DNA from: Paralvinella palmiformis
Lineage: Eukaryota; Annelida; Polychaeta; Terebellida; Alvinellidae
Length of the DNA stretch: 64,000 bases
Direction of reading: 5' to 3'
NCBI GenBank assembly: GCA_025642065.1
Contig: JAODUP010000486.1
Span: 133,501-197,500 of the forward strand
Numbering within the stretch: position 1 is the first letter of the stretch; the number at the start of each line of letters is the position of its first letter. The notes beneath the pieces are model-generated. The model worked only from the letters and a program-made list of their open reading frames with translations, made no database searches and was not told the origin of the DNA. Below are positions 24,574-36,958 of this stretch, piece after piece. Made by a program: the position numbers and the translations under genes.

Positions 24574-24758
24574 ATGATGATTGATGTTTTACGGCCACTT
24601 TTAGGAATATGATAGGCTAAATGGGCCGAGCGACCTCCAATGGTAATGAAGCGAAGTGCAAGATGAAACACCCTTCAGATATGCCCACGCCGAGATTCGA
24701 ACGCGGGTGGTAGTGATCTGTGGTCCGACACGCTACCAGTTAGACCACGGAGGCGCCC
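24574..24758 (-). mobile_element. SINE-A, near full length, with target duplication
   Basis: The complete minus-strand element has the head GGCGCCTCCGTGGTCTAACT, a diverged B-box GCGTTCGAATCTC near 24693, and an ATC tail at the left end. GACTGAAGTGAAG (24561-24573) and GACTGAAGCGAAG (24759-24771) flank it as a 13-bp duplication with one difference. Confidence 0.92.
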
Positions 24759-25039
24759 GACTGAAGCGAAGGAGACTAGAATCGGTTGTTGACGATGTGG
24801 CGGCTTGTTATAGTTAATCGATGTGTTTAAGTTTTGAAATAATTTAATAATACCAGATTGTTTGGTGATTTGTTGTTTGTTTATATTGGTAACAGCCCGA
24901 TCAAGTGACAGGCTGAAGGGAGCAATTCTTCTGATCATTCTGTCAGATAAGGAATTGCATTGGTGCCCAGAGGAATCATCCAGTGTTTGAATTCACGATT
25001 TCGATATTCCCTGGGCCAGTGTCTTGTTCCATACTGGTA

Positions 25040-25040
<1 letters not shown>

Positions 25041-25096
<56 letters not shown>
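25041..25096. repeat. (CA)28 microsatellite
   Basis: A perfect CA run of about 56 bp, one of the longest uninterrupted dinucleotide arrays in the window and likely polymorphic. Confidence 0.97.
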
Positions 25097-25098
<2 letters not shown>

Positions 25099-25129
25099 TT
25101 TACAGTTACAGTTAATCACGTGTAGAGTG

Positions 25130-25385
25130 TGAGACTATTTACCCATGGCTATGGTCATTCTGTGCTGGAGGTCGCGGGTTAGCCCCTTGGCTGTGGCACT
25201 TTAGTAGGAGGAGTTTTTCATCCAACCAGGCAACTGGCAAGGTTTTCTCCACCGAATATACCATTTATTCTAAATTCTAAATTTATTTAGAATTAGTCTC
25301 CGTGGGGAAGCTATAAATTACCGACCAATTGCGTCTCCCTCATTTGATGTTGCCAACCACGTTAAAAACTGCATTTTCGGCCGTT
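25130..25385 (+). mobile_element. Possible degenerate SINE
   Basis: GGTCGCGGGTTAGCCCC near 25169 is a weak B-box-like start. The segment ends with TTGCCAACCACGTTAAAAAC, echoing the GACCACGTTAAATGGC word in the family C SINE at about 2030-2042. No flanking duplication was found. Confidence 0.3.
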
Positions 25386-25395
25386 ATTATATATA

Positions 25396-25421
25396 TATTA
25401 CCTGAAAATTTTCAGGTAATA
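25396..25421. repeat. Perfect 26-bp palindrome
   Basis: The left arm TATTACCTGAAAA is followed directly by its reverse complement, with no loop. A related ATTACCCGAAAATTT lies shortly after (about 25443) and another ATTACCCGAT at 25461. Confidence 0.95.
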
Positions 25422-25509
25422 CGTCTATTTAACTAATACAGATTACCCGAAAATTTACATATTACCCGATTATATAGATTAACTGTAATATATATATATA
25501 TATATATAT

Positions 25510-27940
25510 GTGTGATGGGATCGGAGGGGTATTAACCTGGACCGAGTTTCAAGTCTCTGTATTTAATGTATGATGAGTCTAGCCATTTTGACCAGCCAGA
25601 AGTAATGAAGCGTGTTTTAGTGTTCCATCAGGTGTCACCGGATCAATCAGACATACAAGGATACCATCAATTCGCAGGTATAAAGACCAGTCCGAAAGGC
25701 AGTCAACTGTGTAGCACGAAGCACCGCAGTGAAGACTGCGTGCCTGATCTAAAACAGACCGGAGCGCGCATGCGTGGCGTGGAATTAACAATCTTCAGCT
25801 GCCGTCATCATCAAAACAGAGCGGCCTCTCTGTGAGGGTTCAGCGATTTGCTCACAAATGTAAACAACGGCCATCCGTTATCTGTACGCCACACGTATTA
25901 CGGTAAGCTGAAAATAAAGAGCGTCTCCTGTTCGGGATCGGCCGCCGTTAACGCTGTGCTGAAAGATGGATCCGGGCTCGGTGAGGGATTCGAAACGTAA
26001 TCCCCGGCTTTCGGTAACACTTTCCCGCCATTACGTAACTGAGATCAGAGCTGTGTATGTTGTCTGCTCGGTGAAGGGTTCCATCCGCTGGGTGGATGTC
26101 TTCCATGCGTTAGTAGGTTAAAACGAGCCGACAGTGGTTGGCTCGTTTATGACCACTTATATTTTAGAAGTTAGGTCGAGTTAGGTCGGAGATGTGGCAA
26201 CAAACACTTACTGATTAGCATTTGTTGATCAATTTATTGCTGGAAAGTGGCATGTTGATGGTGTGGGAATTAATAACTCCTCCCCCCCCCGCTGATAATA
26301 TCACAAAGAGGGTATGATAGACGGACGGACGGGTGGGTGGTTATTTGGGTGGGGGACTTGTCCATCTATTTTGTTGACCCATTCGCTGTTCAGTAAGTTA
26401 GCTTAAGAGAGCTTAAATATGAACAGCGTTTGGTTTAGATCGTTGGGCTTTGGTCGAACTCTATTATAAAGAGTTATGCCAAAAGAATTATTCCGGTAAA
26501 TAAGTTTGTAATCCGCACGAAGCTCTTGTGAAATGTTAATAGATTGACGGCACATGTTCCGTACCAGATAGCCGACCACTGGCTCGTGTCTCGTAAATGG
26601 CTGCCGATATAAGGATGATGAGTTTTCAAATCATCATCATCATCATCACTGTCCAGTTTTACTTGCGTTTTCTATAGGTGCCAGCAGTATACGGAGATGG
26701 CTCTCTCTATCTCTGAACTATATCAATGCGAATATTGCATGTGTGATATTTGGCCGATGGAAAACTCCGGAGAAAAAAAAACCCCAACAACAACTGATTT
26801 GTTCGGCTGGCACACTTCTGATGAGATAGCTCATTGTGAAGAAGATCAACTGTCTGTCTGGTTACCTCCGTCTAATGTCTACCGTAAGATAGTTAGTTAG
26901 CTCGTATTATGGGACGATCTCTCTGTATGTATAACGTTACAGGAGTCGTCCTACTGTGTGTGTGTGTGTGTGTGTGTGTTAGTTATCGGAGATTCGCAGG
27001 ACTTCCCTCGGGATTGGTTTACTGATGTCAAGAAACTGACCCCGCTGTCGGGAGGTTGGCTAATCAAAGGGATGCTCGTCCATGGTAAAGACGCCATTTA
27101 TTTCTTCAAAACGTTCACTTTCCATTACACGCCCTGATCTCTGCCGCTTTACTATTAAGGCCACCCCCCCCCACCCCGGCTGAGCATGCATGAAATTTCG
27201 AGGTATATCTGGCTTGTGTCTTGTTGTTATTGGATGACTGCTGATTATCAGCTTACTGTTATTTATGTTGCAACTGATGACATCACGTGTGTTTGCTCGC
27301 ACGCTCACATATACACGTACTCTACACGCACGCGCGCGCGCACACACACACACAAAGTGATTATATATGAGCGTGCACACATATGTGTGTTTTAGCTGGT
27401 TAGAATAAGGCACAGGTACAGCTAATTTGTGTATGCATGATTTTAAAGTCTTGAGATAGTGTGCGTGTGTGTCAGTGTCTGTCTCTGTGTGTGTGTGTGT
27501 CAGGAACTACCTCTTGTAGATTTCTGATGAGGTAACAAATGTGAAATTGAAATAAAATTATTATTTGTTTTCAACTCTGTGTATGTTGATTAACACACAG
27601 GTAGCAGGTAGTTCTTAATTGCTTCAGCATTTCTGAAGGACCCACCCACATACACACACACGGGGGGGGGGGGCATCCAGCCATAGAAAGGTGTATGAAT
27701 ATATACCTAGATAAATCTAAACACTGATAATAGATCTGACTTATTCTTCAGAGCATCCAGTTTTCGTATGTGATAAATACACCCAGTTATAGTATGTTAG
27801 ATTTTGTGTATTATGTGTTTCCGGTTATTTTGTTATTATTTGTGTGTTGTCAGATTAGTCAGCTCTTGTGTACGTTCAACTAGCACTAATGTTATCTGAT
27901 ATGATATTTCTGAGTATTTCCGTAATATATATATATATCA
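25510..27940. other. Non-coding stretch with motif-rich and repeat segments
   Basis: 25840-26060 is less AT-rich and contains TGTAAACA (forkhead-like), TTTCCCGCC (E2F-like) and ATTACGTAA words. It might be a regulatory element but nothing proves it. A 67-codon frame at 26697-26900 has no domain. (GT)n lies at 26954-26979, and mixed CG/CA runs at 27328-27353. Confidence 0.4.
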
Positions 27941-27951
27941 GTGTGTGTGTA

Positions 27952-27954
<3 letters not shown>

Positions 27955-27996
<42 letters not shown>
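27955..27996. repeat. (TA)n microsatellite
   Basis: About 42 bp of uninterrupted TA, preceded by a shorter TA run and a GT run at 27925-27950. Confidence 0.95.
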
Positions 27997-27998
<2 letters not shown>

Positions 27999-27999
27999 C

Positions 28000-29528
28000 T
28001 GAGCTTTGACCTCTGGACAAGAATGACTCAACAACTGGTCCTTGCTCAACTGCATTACCATATCATTTAATTGGTATCAACTCTCTTCTTGTACGTGTGT
28101 GCGCACGCGCTCGTGTGTCTTGGTCAGTTCATCCATCCACCCGTCCGTCCGTTCTTCTCTTTATCTGTTGAAGGAGACGATCTAAACACTGATAGATTAT
28201 TTCTTTCCTTGATATCAGGGTACGGTCAGAAGTGATCTAATCATCCTGTCATATTGGGTAACTCCTTCCATCATCAGCATCATCAGCATCATCATCATTA
28301 GATGGAATGCGTGGCATGTAAACTGACAATAACTCAACCTTTGGTGGTTTAATCGTAACAGTTACATGGGAAATGATCACTATCGTATCTTATAGAATAG
28401 TTACCTCAAACTAACTGATATAATAATCTCAGTAGGTAATATCTCTGATAAGTAACATACTACGACGACATATTGTAGATATAATACTAACTATTATGTT
28501 AGTTGTAACGTGTTTCGACTCGGTAATATCCACCGTTATTATTACTGTTATAGTTGAAATATCTCTGCAATCATTTATAAATAATAATAATAATAATATT
28601 TTAATAAAAACACTCACTAGAATTGTTCACGCTGTACCTCATACTCAATGAAACTGAGAGTATATTGACAACTAAAAGTGGGGGGGGGGGAGGAGGTGTA
28701 ATCGAAAGGATATCAATATTTTCTCAGGAATTTATTAATTATACTGCTTTAAGTTCTGTTTACAATAAATTATGAATCACATGAATTTGTAATAACATCC
28801 TGATATTCGGTCAGATATGTATAACTATGGCAACAATGAACGATGGTTATATACTGAAATTAAAAACTACCGTTTAAATACTGCTGAGCATAGTAATATA
28901 TTGAAATGTGAGATGGGAACTAGTCATAGACTGTTATAAACCAAGTGTTATAATATCATTCTGACACCAGTCTGTTAGAATGATAATATAAAACTGGATG
29001 AGTAGTACACGGCTCGGCGAGAACTAACAACAATCAATCCAATAAAGGTGTTGCGTATTATGCCTGATGTCGATGCTATTTGGCTATCAGTGTAATGAAA
29101 TCTTCCAAGTTGTCTGTAGGTGAGCAGCGTGAGGTACAGACGGATCAGTCCAAATACGGTACGGAAATAATTGAAGCTGGTCATTAAAACGAAATAACAT
29201 CCATCCCAGTTGGCGCACAATGATCATTAATGGAGTGGGAGTGAATCGGTTGCAAAACAAGATCCCTTTTCGGTGCGTGTTCTTCGATGTAGGAGCTCTG
29301 CTGTATAATTAATGCTCGAAATAAATGTCAAATGTATGCTAAGAAACGTTCGGTTTCAATAATAATATCGATAAGCTAAAAATGGTGGTCAGTGTTTATG
29401 CTTATTTGCCGATATTGGTGTAGTATAACTATTTTCAGGATCATTAATAATAATAATAATAATAATCTTAAGTGGTGGTCTATATGTATGCTTATTTAAT
29501 TAAGTCTGTTGTCACGTTATCTACTGCG
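28000..29528. other. Non-coding AT-rich stretch
   Basis: Nothing supportable beyond short ATA/ATC runs (28270-28300, 28583-28600) and a G run near 28680. Confidence 0.5.
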
Positions 29529-29529
29529 A

Positions 29530-29692
29530 TAACGCGTTGGACAACAGATCACTACCTCCCGTGTTCGAATCTCGGCGTGGGCATATCCGAAGGTTGTTTC
29601 ATCTTTCACTTCGCCTCATTACCTTCGGAGGTCGCTCGGCCCATTTAGCCTACCTTGTGCACAAATGTGGCCGTAAAACATCAACCATCCTC
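29530..29692 (+). mobile_element. SINE-A, 5'-truncated
   Basis: It starts near AACGCGTTGGACAACAGATC. The B-box TGTTCGAATCTC, the body GGGCATATCCGAAGG, the 3' words GCTCGGCCCATTTAGCCT and GTGGCCGTAAAACATCAA are present. Confidence 0.9.
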
Positions 29693-30297
29693 TCATTTAC
29701 TGCCACATCAGTTAGGACACAGTGATATTATTTATATATATATTTGATATTGTCTGCTTTTGAGAAATATTTGTTTTGCCAAGTTCACTCTATCATGCAA
29801 TACACATTAATTTATAAAACATTTAAGAGAAGAATATGCAAACAGTCATAATATGCTAAATATGTTAGGTATGTTTGTATAAGTGAAGCGATTTTTCACT
29901 GAAATGTTTAATTCCTGAATTTGATTTAATACATCACTTAGAAATGCCTTCTGTAATTTTACTTGTTATAAAATAGAATTATACAGATGTAGTAGAGGCA
30001 TTTATACATGGAGTAGCAGTAGGAGCAGTAGTAGCAGTAGTATATTAGTATTCCATTACTAATTGAAACCATTAATTAAGATATTATATGACAAAATTGT
30101 AATAAGAACAATTATAATAGACTTCTTGTCATATTTAAAGTATAAAAATTTGATTGTGTGTGTGTGGTTTTAAATATAAGAGTTCTTTGATCAAATTAGT
30201 TGAGCTGTTAATTCTATTAGTCAGATGTAGACCGTTGATATTCTACTTCACGATGTCTTACATCCAAAACAAGGAGGAAAATGTAAAACGTTGCTGT

Positions 30298-30470
30298 TTC
30301 GTGGCCAATTTTTGTAGACACGGTAGGCTAAATACGCTTGATGGGTTTAAAGGTAATAAGGTCAAGGGTGAAAGATGAAACACCGCTTAATAAACACAGC
30401 TAGGCCTGCATTTGAACCCTGAACCGTAGGTCTGTGGTCAATCACGGTACCAGTTAGGTCACAGAAACAC
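30298..30470 (-). mobile_element. SINE-A, strongly diverged
   Basis: The minus-strand order of words is kept: GTGACCTAACTGGTACCGTG head, GGTTCAAATGC B-box, GTGTTTCATCTTTCACC body and TAGCCTACCGTGTCTAC end. Many substitutions make it the oldest-looking complete copy. Confidence 0.7.
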
Positions 30471-30474
30471 GTTC

Positions 30475-31625
30475 TCCCCCCCCCCCTCCCCCACCACCAC
30501 CAATCAGGATGGCATACACAGCACGAAAAGTAGAAACGATGTTTCTGAAGTCCTATACGGTTTCGCTGTTGTCCTCTTCCTGCCAAAACCAATTATTATA
30601 ATAATCATATATTCAATTTGCAGCTGACAGCTGCGCTCATTAGGCGGTTGTTCCCTGATGTGACGTCACCCTTCTCGACATCCGTTTCGTTGAGCTAGTT
30701 TTCTGCACACTCCGCACATATCTCATTCTGGCATTCCTCTGAACGGCCAGGGTTTGTTTTGAAACTTCAACCTGGACAGAATTAGTACTGATGCCTCGTT
30801 GTGGGCATCGAGTGTCATCATCGAAAGAGCGCCCGCATTGCAGGTGTTTGACCTTGATGATGTCACGGCATTCATTAAGTGTCTTATCATTATAAGAGCT
30901 ATCGTTCCAGATCCGTGTCCGTGTTGTTTTTATGGCATTTATCATTTTAAGAATGATATCACTTTCTCTATTTGTGTTATTGTTATTATTGGGTAGGCTA
31001 TTGTCCTTATAACGTGATCGTTCCTGTAGCTTTGTGTCTGATTGCCAATTAACAGTAGTGTTTGTTTAAAGGATTTGTTTACTTGCTGTGGTCAGGATAT
31101 TATCGGGTTAACAGAGCTCCTTATCCACGTTTCTGGCCTGGATTCCGTGGGGATATTATCACCATAACAACGTCATTTTCCAGGTTATGACCTCGTCTGA
31201 CTTTATAGCGGTGGCATTAATTTATTTGTGCCACACGAGGTCTACTAACTAACTATATTTCCTGGCTACTCTGGTGGCTCTCTACTTACTATATTTTAGC
31301 CCAGAAGCTCGGCTTACCTATCTGATAGTGTCTGTGATGTGTGAGTCAGCGCTCCTGTGCTAGCTAGCTATATAGCTGTTTGTCGAGTGTTTGCTGGTCA
31401 GTTGTTACGCCGTGAATCAATGATTGTAATCTTCTGTGTCTATATAGAGCTTCGATAAGTGAGCTGAATACTGAGTTTGTCTCGATGATAACGGCTAACA
31501 ATGTGGACCGGACCAGGCTCAGCCGCTAGTTGTCTTGTTGCTGAACAGATATCTATCTACCTCACACACACACACACTCAATCTCTTGGTGCGTGTGTGT
31601 CGGTGTCTGTCTGTCTCTCTCTCTG
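30475..31625. other. Non-coding stretch
   Basis: No exon supported. The 101-codon minus-strand frame at 30640-30945 has no recognisable domain. Confidence 0.4.
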
Positions 31626-31628
31626 TCC

Positions 31629-31629
31629 G

Positions 31630-31722
<93 letters not shown>
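31629..31722. repeat. (CTGT)n tetranucleotide microsatellite
   Basis: About 23 near-perfect CTGT units. Open frames on both strands here only spell the repeat. Confidence 0.97.
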
Positions 31723-32459
31723 CATCACACCTGTATTATTAGCTCCAGACATATTTTACAGGGTCAGTACAGCGAATTAAACAAACTACACAATAACCGA
31801 TGAACGTGATCGATCAGTGAAGTATTTATTGACGTCACGGTGTCACTTTACAGTCTTCATTATTCTTTGTCAGTAAGTGATAGATTAAAGTCATTCAACA
31901 TCCGCCGCCTCCACCCCCCCCCGTCCAGCTTCGGCCAGTGGTGACGTCAACAGTATGACCACAATGTTAACCTGACCCTATTAGAGGCAAAGGGCCGCTA
32001 ATAAAATATGTCAACCTTAAGCTCAGCTTACGACCCACCGTCGTAGACGGATCAGTGTTAAGAGACCGGTTAGATATATGGTACTGGGAGACTTCTATAT
32101 CCTGAATGAACTAACCTGTAGGCTAGCTACACAGTACCCATTAGCCTATAGAAGCAAGTGCCGAACCTGGTTACGATGGGGATGTTTTATTTGTGTGCTG
32201 CGCTCTACTGTCAGCTCTAAGCGTGTCCGTTTGATGTCGACTGGTTCTCGTTGATTCGATTATTTCGTCTTCGGTTTGATGTGAGTCATTCGTAATTGAG
32301 AAATTGCCCCGTGCAATACGATAACTCATCGGTGACTCAGGTAATCACTGATGGAGGGAAGCGCCGCAGTGGCTCTGTGGTAAGGTAGACAGCTAGCCAC
32401 TAGTAGGTTCTTAGTTCTAATCTGTCAACCGATGTTGGTTCACCACTTGATCATCAACA
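31723..32459. other. Non-coding stretch with a weak tRNA-like segment
   Basis: No exon supported. 32362-32430 carries a weakly tRNA-like arrangement (GTGGCTCTGTGGTAAG then GGTTCTTAGTTCTAATC) that could be an old SINE head. Confidence 0.3.
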
Positions 32460-32600
32460 TTTCTGGGGGAGGGGGGGGGGAGAATAATGGATTTGCATGA
32501 ATTATGGCCATAAACATTTGGGGGAGGGAATGAATGATGGATTTGCATGAATTATGGCAATTAACATGGGGGGGGAGTGATGGATTTGTATGAATTGTAG
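32460..32600 (+). repeat. Tandem unit with G-runs and POU octamer words
   Basis: Two and a half diverged copies pair a G-rich tract with ATGGATTTGCATGAATTATG. The octamer ATTTGCAT is at 32491-32498 and 32541-32548, and as ATTTGTAT at 32584-32591. Confidence 0.8.
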
Positions 32601-32620
32601 AAACATTACAGATATTACAG

Positions 32621-32786
32621 GGTACTCCGATAGCGCAGTGGTTAGAAGATTGTGTATTAAACCTCTAGGTTCTGGGTTCGAATCCAGCTCGAAGCTGTGT
32701 TTGTGGGATGTTTCACCAAGGAATCTCTCCTCGGCGGCCATATGTCCTAAGTGTGACCAGCACCGAGGCTAAACAAATAAATAAAT
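32621..32786 (+). mobile_element. SINE-B (second tRNA-derived family)
   Basis: The head GGTACTCCGATAGCGCAGTGG gives an A-box-like TAGCGCAGTGG, and the B-box GGGTTCGAATCC is at 32674-32685. The body TGTGGGATGTTTCACCAAGG and the end GTGACCAGCACCGAGGCTAA pass into an AAAT tail. The same body words recur at 37738 and 61807. Confidence 0.85.
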
Positions 32787-32930
32787 CAGTCCATCACCGA
32801 CCCAACAAATCAATCAATCAGTTAACCAACACAACACCGAGGGTAAGCAAATCAATCAATCAATCAACATAACAACGTGGCTAAAGAAATCAATCAATCA
32901 ACCAACCAACCCAACACCGATACTAAGCAG
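32787..32930 (+). repeat. Tandemly amplified SINE-B tail
   Basis: Three further diverged units follow the SINE, each with AACACCGAGGGTAAGC-like sequence and then AATCAATCAATCAACC. They look like serial duplications of the element's 3' end. Confidence 0.7.
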
Positions 32931-33492
32931 AACACTCACCCATCCGCCTACTTGCTGTATAAAAGTCCTTAGAGCGGTGTAACAGTTTGAGTTTAAAATC
33001 ATTTGATTAATATGAGATGTCCATTAGAAGCCCAAATATCTAACAGAAGCACGACCTTTCTTCAACAACAACGACAACAAAGGCACAGATAGATAAATGG
33101 AGAAATAGCTCTACATCAACAACAGTAATGATGTCTCTCCTGTCCTCTAATTTATACAACAAATTGTATTTATGTGAGATTTGTTTTTAACAAAAAAACA
33201 GAGATAACTATTTTCATTGTGGAGGCGGATTTGAGTATTTTTATTGGTATTTGATCGTAGTCGGTAGTAAATGTTTTCAAGTAGTTATTAATTAACTTAC
33301 TATGTGCTGAGTGAAGTTCGTAGATGAAGATATATAGCGTCCAACATGTGTATTGTCATTGGTTGTGTGTTATTGGAAACTACAATGTCAAGTTTATTTG
33401 TTTTTTATTCGGCTTCACTTTATTTCCGATCTGAGCTTTCAGGAAAAGGCGTTCGGAAAGGACACAGATAAAGAATTAATGAATGAATGGCA

Positions 33493-33529
<37 letters not shown>

Positions 33530-34555
33530 TTGTGTTCCTTAAAATCCACTGAGACTTAAAGAGGTACACATTTCACTGACCACCATTTATTCACAATCTG
33601 GGGGGGGTTGTTGTCAATATTGACGTTTGTGGCTTTATGGGCATGACTGCTGCCTCACTGAAATGGTGACGGATAGACGGCAGGCATATTGACTGAGAGT
33701 CAGGTAGTTCAAATATGCTGTTCAGTATATGTGTGTGTATGTTCAGACAGACGAGCAGACACGCAAAATCTACCGACAAATTCAGGCACGCGATATAGGC
33801 ACATGCCGACAAATAGATGTCGTGTTTCACTTATTGGGGTAAATAGGTACATGTTATATTGCATTATTATAAAATATCGCAGTTCTCTCTGATACCCCTC
33901 CACGCCCACCAACACCCACCCCCCACACACACACACACACACACACACACTGTACGGACAGATAACCTAAAGCGATCCAGTAATAAATTAACTCGGTGTG
34001 TTAATTTGCTGTAAAATTTTGACCAAAGAAATTGCAAAACGAACATCTCCGTCATCCGCAGAACGAACCTAAAAACGTAGACACCTCTCCTGTAATATAG
34101 GTTTACGACAGAATGTAGACCGTGATGACACGATGTTGTGATATACACTTGACACTTATTGTATAGACTCGTTGTTAGTCAGTTTTAGGGAGACAGTTAT
34201 CTGACTTATTTACCGGATATAGACGTCTAGTGATTCGATGGTTGTTGGTTTTTTATGTAATATTTATGTCAGAAGTCGGCTCGTCGTCATAATGCGGCCG
34301 TATTATTATTATTATTATTGAGATCGGTAGGGGCGATAAATACAGGGATGGCACCGATATAGTTAACTGATAAGTGGCCAGCCTATTTACTATATCAAGC
34401 CGTTTGCGTGATGGATCAGTCGTCATCACTGAGAGTTTAAAACTGTTCTCCATCAACTGATACGGTCGGTCGGTCGGTGGTCGGAAACTTTTGTAATTTG
34501 ATCAATTTGAAAACGGAGCCATGCAGCAACACGTGGATCCCGTGTGTGTCTGTCT

Positions 34556-34586
<31 letters not shown>

Positions 34587-35133
34587 CGTGTGTGTGTGTT
34601 GGCGGCCAAAAAAAAGGGACATCTTGGAGCGAAAGAAAGCAAATTGATTTCCTGTCTGAATTAGTCGGTTTTTTGTGCGGTGGGGCTAATTGTTTGACAT
34701 CCGATGACGTCGTTTTGGGCAATGTCTCCTTGGCATCCGGCACTGATTAATCAATTTATTTGTTAATTGGGCTGTTAATCGGGAATGGTGTATCACAGTG
34801 AGTGAGTGAGTGAGTGAGTGAGTGAGTTAGTGAGTGAGTCGGTCCGATGTTACCTTTTTTAAACCCACGTCTTAACCAAGTCACATTTCTCGTAGATGAG
34901 AATGACGTTTTAAAACAGTCTTATTTCACATTAAAATGTTTTCTTGTCGTTTTTCTGCAGCTAGATATATAGCTATTAGGTTTTGGTGTGTGTGTGTGTG
35001 TGTGTGTGTGCTGTTAGCATGCCTTGTTTTGTTTTTCATTTTATAACATGTTCTATTTAAATATACGTGTCATTTATCCGGTGTATGTCTAGATTGCCAT
35101 ATATTTACACAATTTCGACCATTGGTTAGCCCT
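32931..35133. other. Non-coding stretch with several microsatellites
   Basis: Holds (GT)n at 33496-33526, (AC)n at 33924-33950, a GT/CG run at 34555-34600, (GTGA)n at 34798-34839 and (GT)n at 34986-35010. No exon is supported. Confidence 0.5.
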
Positions 35134-35212
35134 GCGGTCCGTTTAGCCTACCTTGTGCACAAAAGTGGCCGTAAAACATCAATCAATCATCATCATCATC
35201 ATCATCATCGTC
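35134..35212 (+). mobile_element. SINE-A, 3' end only
   Basis: Only GTCCGTTTAGCCTACC, GTGCACAAAAGTGGCCG, TAAAACATCAATC and an (ATC)n tail remain. Confidence 0.88.
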
Positions 35213-35579
35213 ATTATCTCAGGTGATATACAATTACCCAGCCTGGTGTTTATAAGTATAGAAAGTATGATAATATTGTCTCATCGGCATTGTTATAGAC
35301 AGTATTATCATGTAATACTGCTTAGGACTACGTACCCAATATATTATTATCGATTGCAATATTTCATTTACATTTTTACAAAATATGTTTGAAATATATA
35401 ATTTAGACATTTTACAGTTGTTACTAATTATAATTTCAATAGTCAATAATAATAATAATAATAATGTAGCTGATTGATGGTGTTGAGGTTGGTGCTGATT
35501 TCAGTTACTTCCTCGAACTTTTTGTTAATCATTAAATTTATCATAAAATTTATCATTAAATTAATCGCGTTTATTCGCA

Positions 35580-35830
35580 CAACAACCAATTTACGACGCG
35601 GTTCAGGATGTTAATTTCGCTGTCCTCATCCTATCCTGAGATTCCTGCCCATAGTACAGGAATTCGAGGTCAGCTCGAATTTCACATTCGTCGGCGACCT
35701 TTCCGCGGAAAAGGTGCCACCCTTTTGTAACCGAATCAGCCAGTTCGTAAAGAGCAGGATGTCGGCTTGCGCTGTTCTAGGTGGCCCCGACCTCGTGACT
35801 CAGTCATTTTTGACTGTTCAGATAGAAGGC
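35580..35830. other. Complex-sequence block with inverted repeats
   Basis: It contains AATTCGAG-GTCAG-CTCGAATT (35661-35681), the 12-bp palindrome TTTCCGCGGAAA (35700-35711), and an AP-1 type TGACTCA at 35796-35802 followed by GTCA. It stands out from AT-rich flanks but has no open frame of note. It could be a conserved non-coding element or an old repeat. Confidence 0.4.
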
Positions 35831-36520
35831 TAGTTTTTTTGTTTTTTTTGGTTTGTTATAATCGACGCCGACTGTTTTGTTCCGGTTGTAATTAGTTGGT
35901 ATTTAATGGCTAAACACGTGACACCATTAGGAACGTGTTACAACGTTGTTATCTACACCGAGCTAAGTGTATGACTTGTTACAGTAATGTGCTATACGGC
36001 GGCGTGGCTCAGATGTTACTGCGATGTGTACTATCTGGCAGCGTTCAGATGTTATAGTAATTACTCTCTGACATGGCTCAGGTGTTATAGTAATGTACTA
36101 TATTGTACGGCTCACTTGTCAGCCAGTACTGTGGCTGATTGTTAACATTTATAAGTCTGAGTTTATCATCTAACGGTTTGATATCTGTCAGTGATGTTTC
36201 ATCTTTTTATATGGATAATTGTTACTTTTTATTTATATTAAAATATTATTGTTATTATTACTATTATTGTTGTTATTGTTATTATATGAGGAGGAGGATG
36301 TTTTTAGTAATAATAATGTTCGTACCTCTACTTAATTTAAGAAATGCCGGCAGCAATCTTGCAAAGTACACTCATCTAAGCCAATTAAACGACAGGTTAT
36401 GGTGACAAATTGTTCCTAACACGCACAACATTTTATTTTAATAAGTTAGTTAGTTAGTTAGTTAAATATAATTTGGTATGTCTGCTGTATCCTACCTTAT
36501 TAACTCGTTTCTCCACCGAC
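35831..36520. other. Non-coding stretch
   Basis: Nothing supportable. Short TTATTG runs lie near 36246-36285 and a (TTAG)n run near 36444-36463. Confidence 0.5.
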
Positions 36521-36522
36521 AG

Positions 36523-36539
36523 TTTGTGTGTGTGAGTGC

Positions 36540-36602
<63 letters not shown>

Positions 36603-36673
36603 GTGTATATATAGTTTGTGGGATGTGTGTGTGTGTGTGTGTGTTGTGTGTGTATATATGTGTGTGTGTATAT

Positions 36674-36723
<50 letters not shown>
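36523..36723. repeat. Long compound (GT)n/(TATA) microsatellite
   Basis: About 200 bp of GT runs broken by short TATATA and TTGTG segments. The cysteine/valine and histidine/threonine frames on the two strands are artefacts of the repeat. Confidence 0.97.
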
Positions 36724-36724
<1 letters not shown>

Positions 36725-36916
36725 TAATGTCAGCTATTTCCACTGTCCGTGTCTAACTAATCATCTGTATCTGACTTGTTTGTGTGACTTTTAAATTAGT
36801 AGATAGTCAGGTCTTGGCAAGATAAAAGTGTTTAGTTACCATTAAGTATATCATATAACACCAGAAACAGGGCTCTCTACATACCGATCCTTTGTAAGAG
36901 TAGTTTCTACCAATAC

Positions 36917-36958
36917 ATACACACGCACGCACACACACAGAGAGAGAGAGAGAGAGAG
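36917..36958. repeat. Compound (CA)n-(GA)n microsatellite
   Basis: CA and GC-CA words pass directly into about 10 GA units. Confidence 0.93.

Noticed and set aside
31501..31803. Cysteine/leucine/serine/valine-rich ORFs on both strands
   Set aside because: They only translate the (CTGT)n repeat.
36478..36756. Cysteine/valine and histidine/threonine ORFs
   Set aside because: They only translate a long GT microsatellite.
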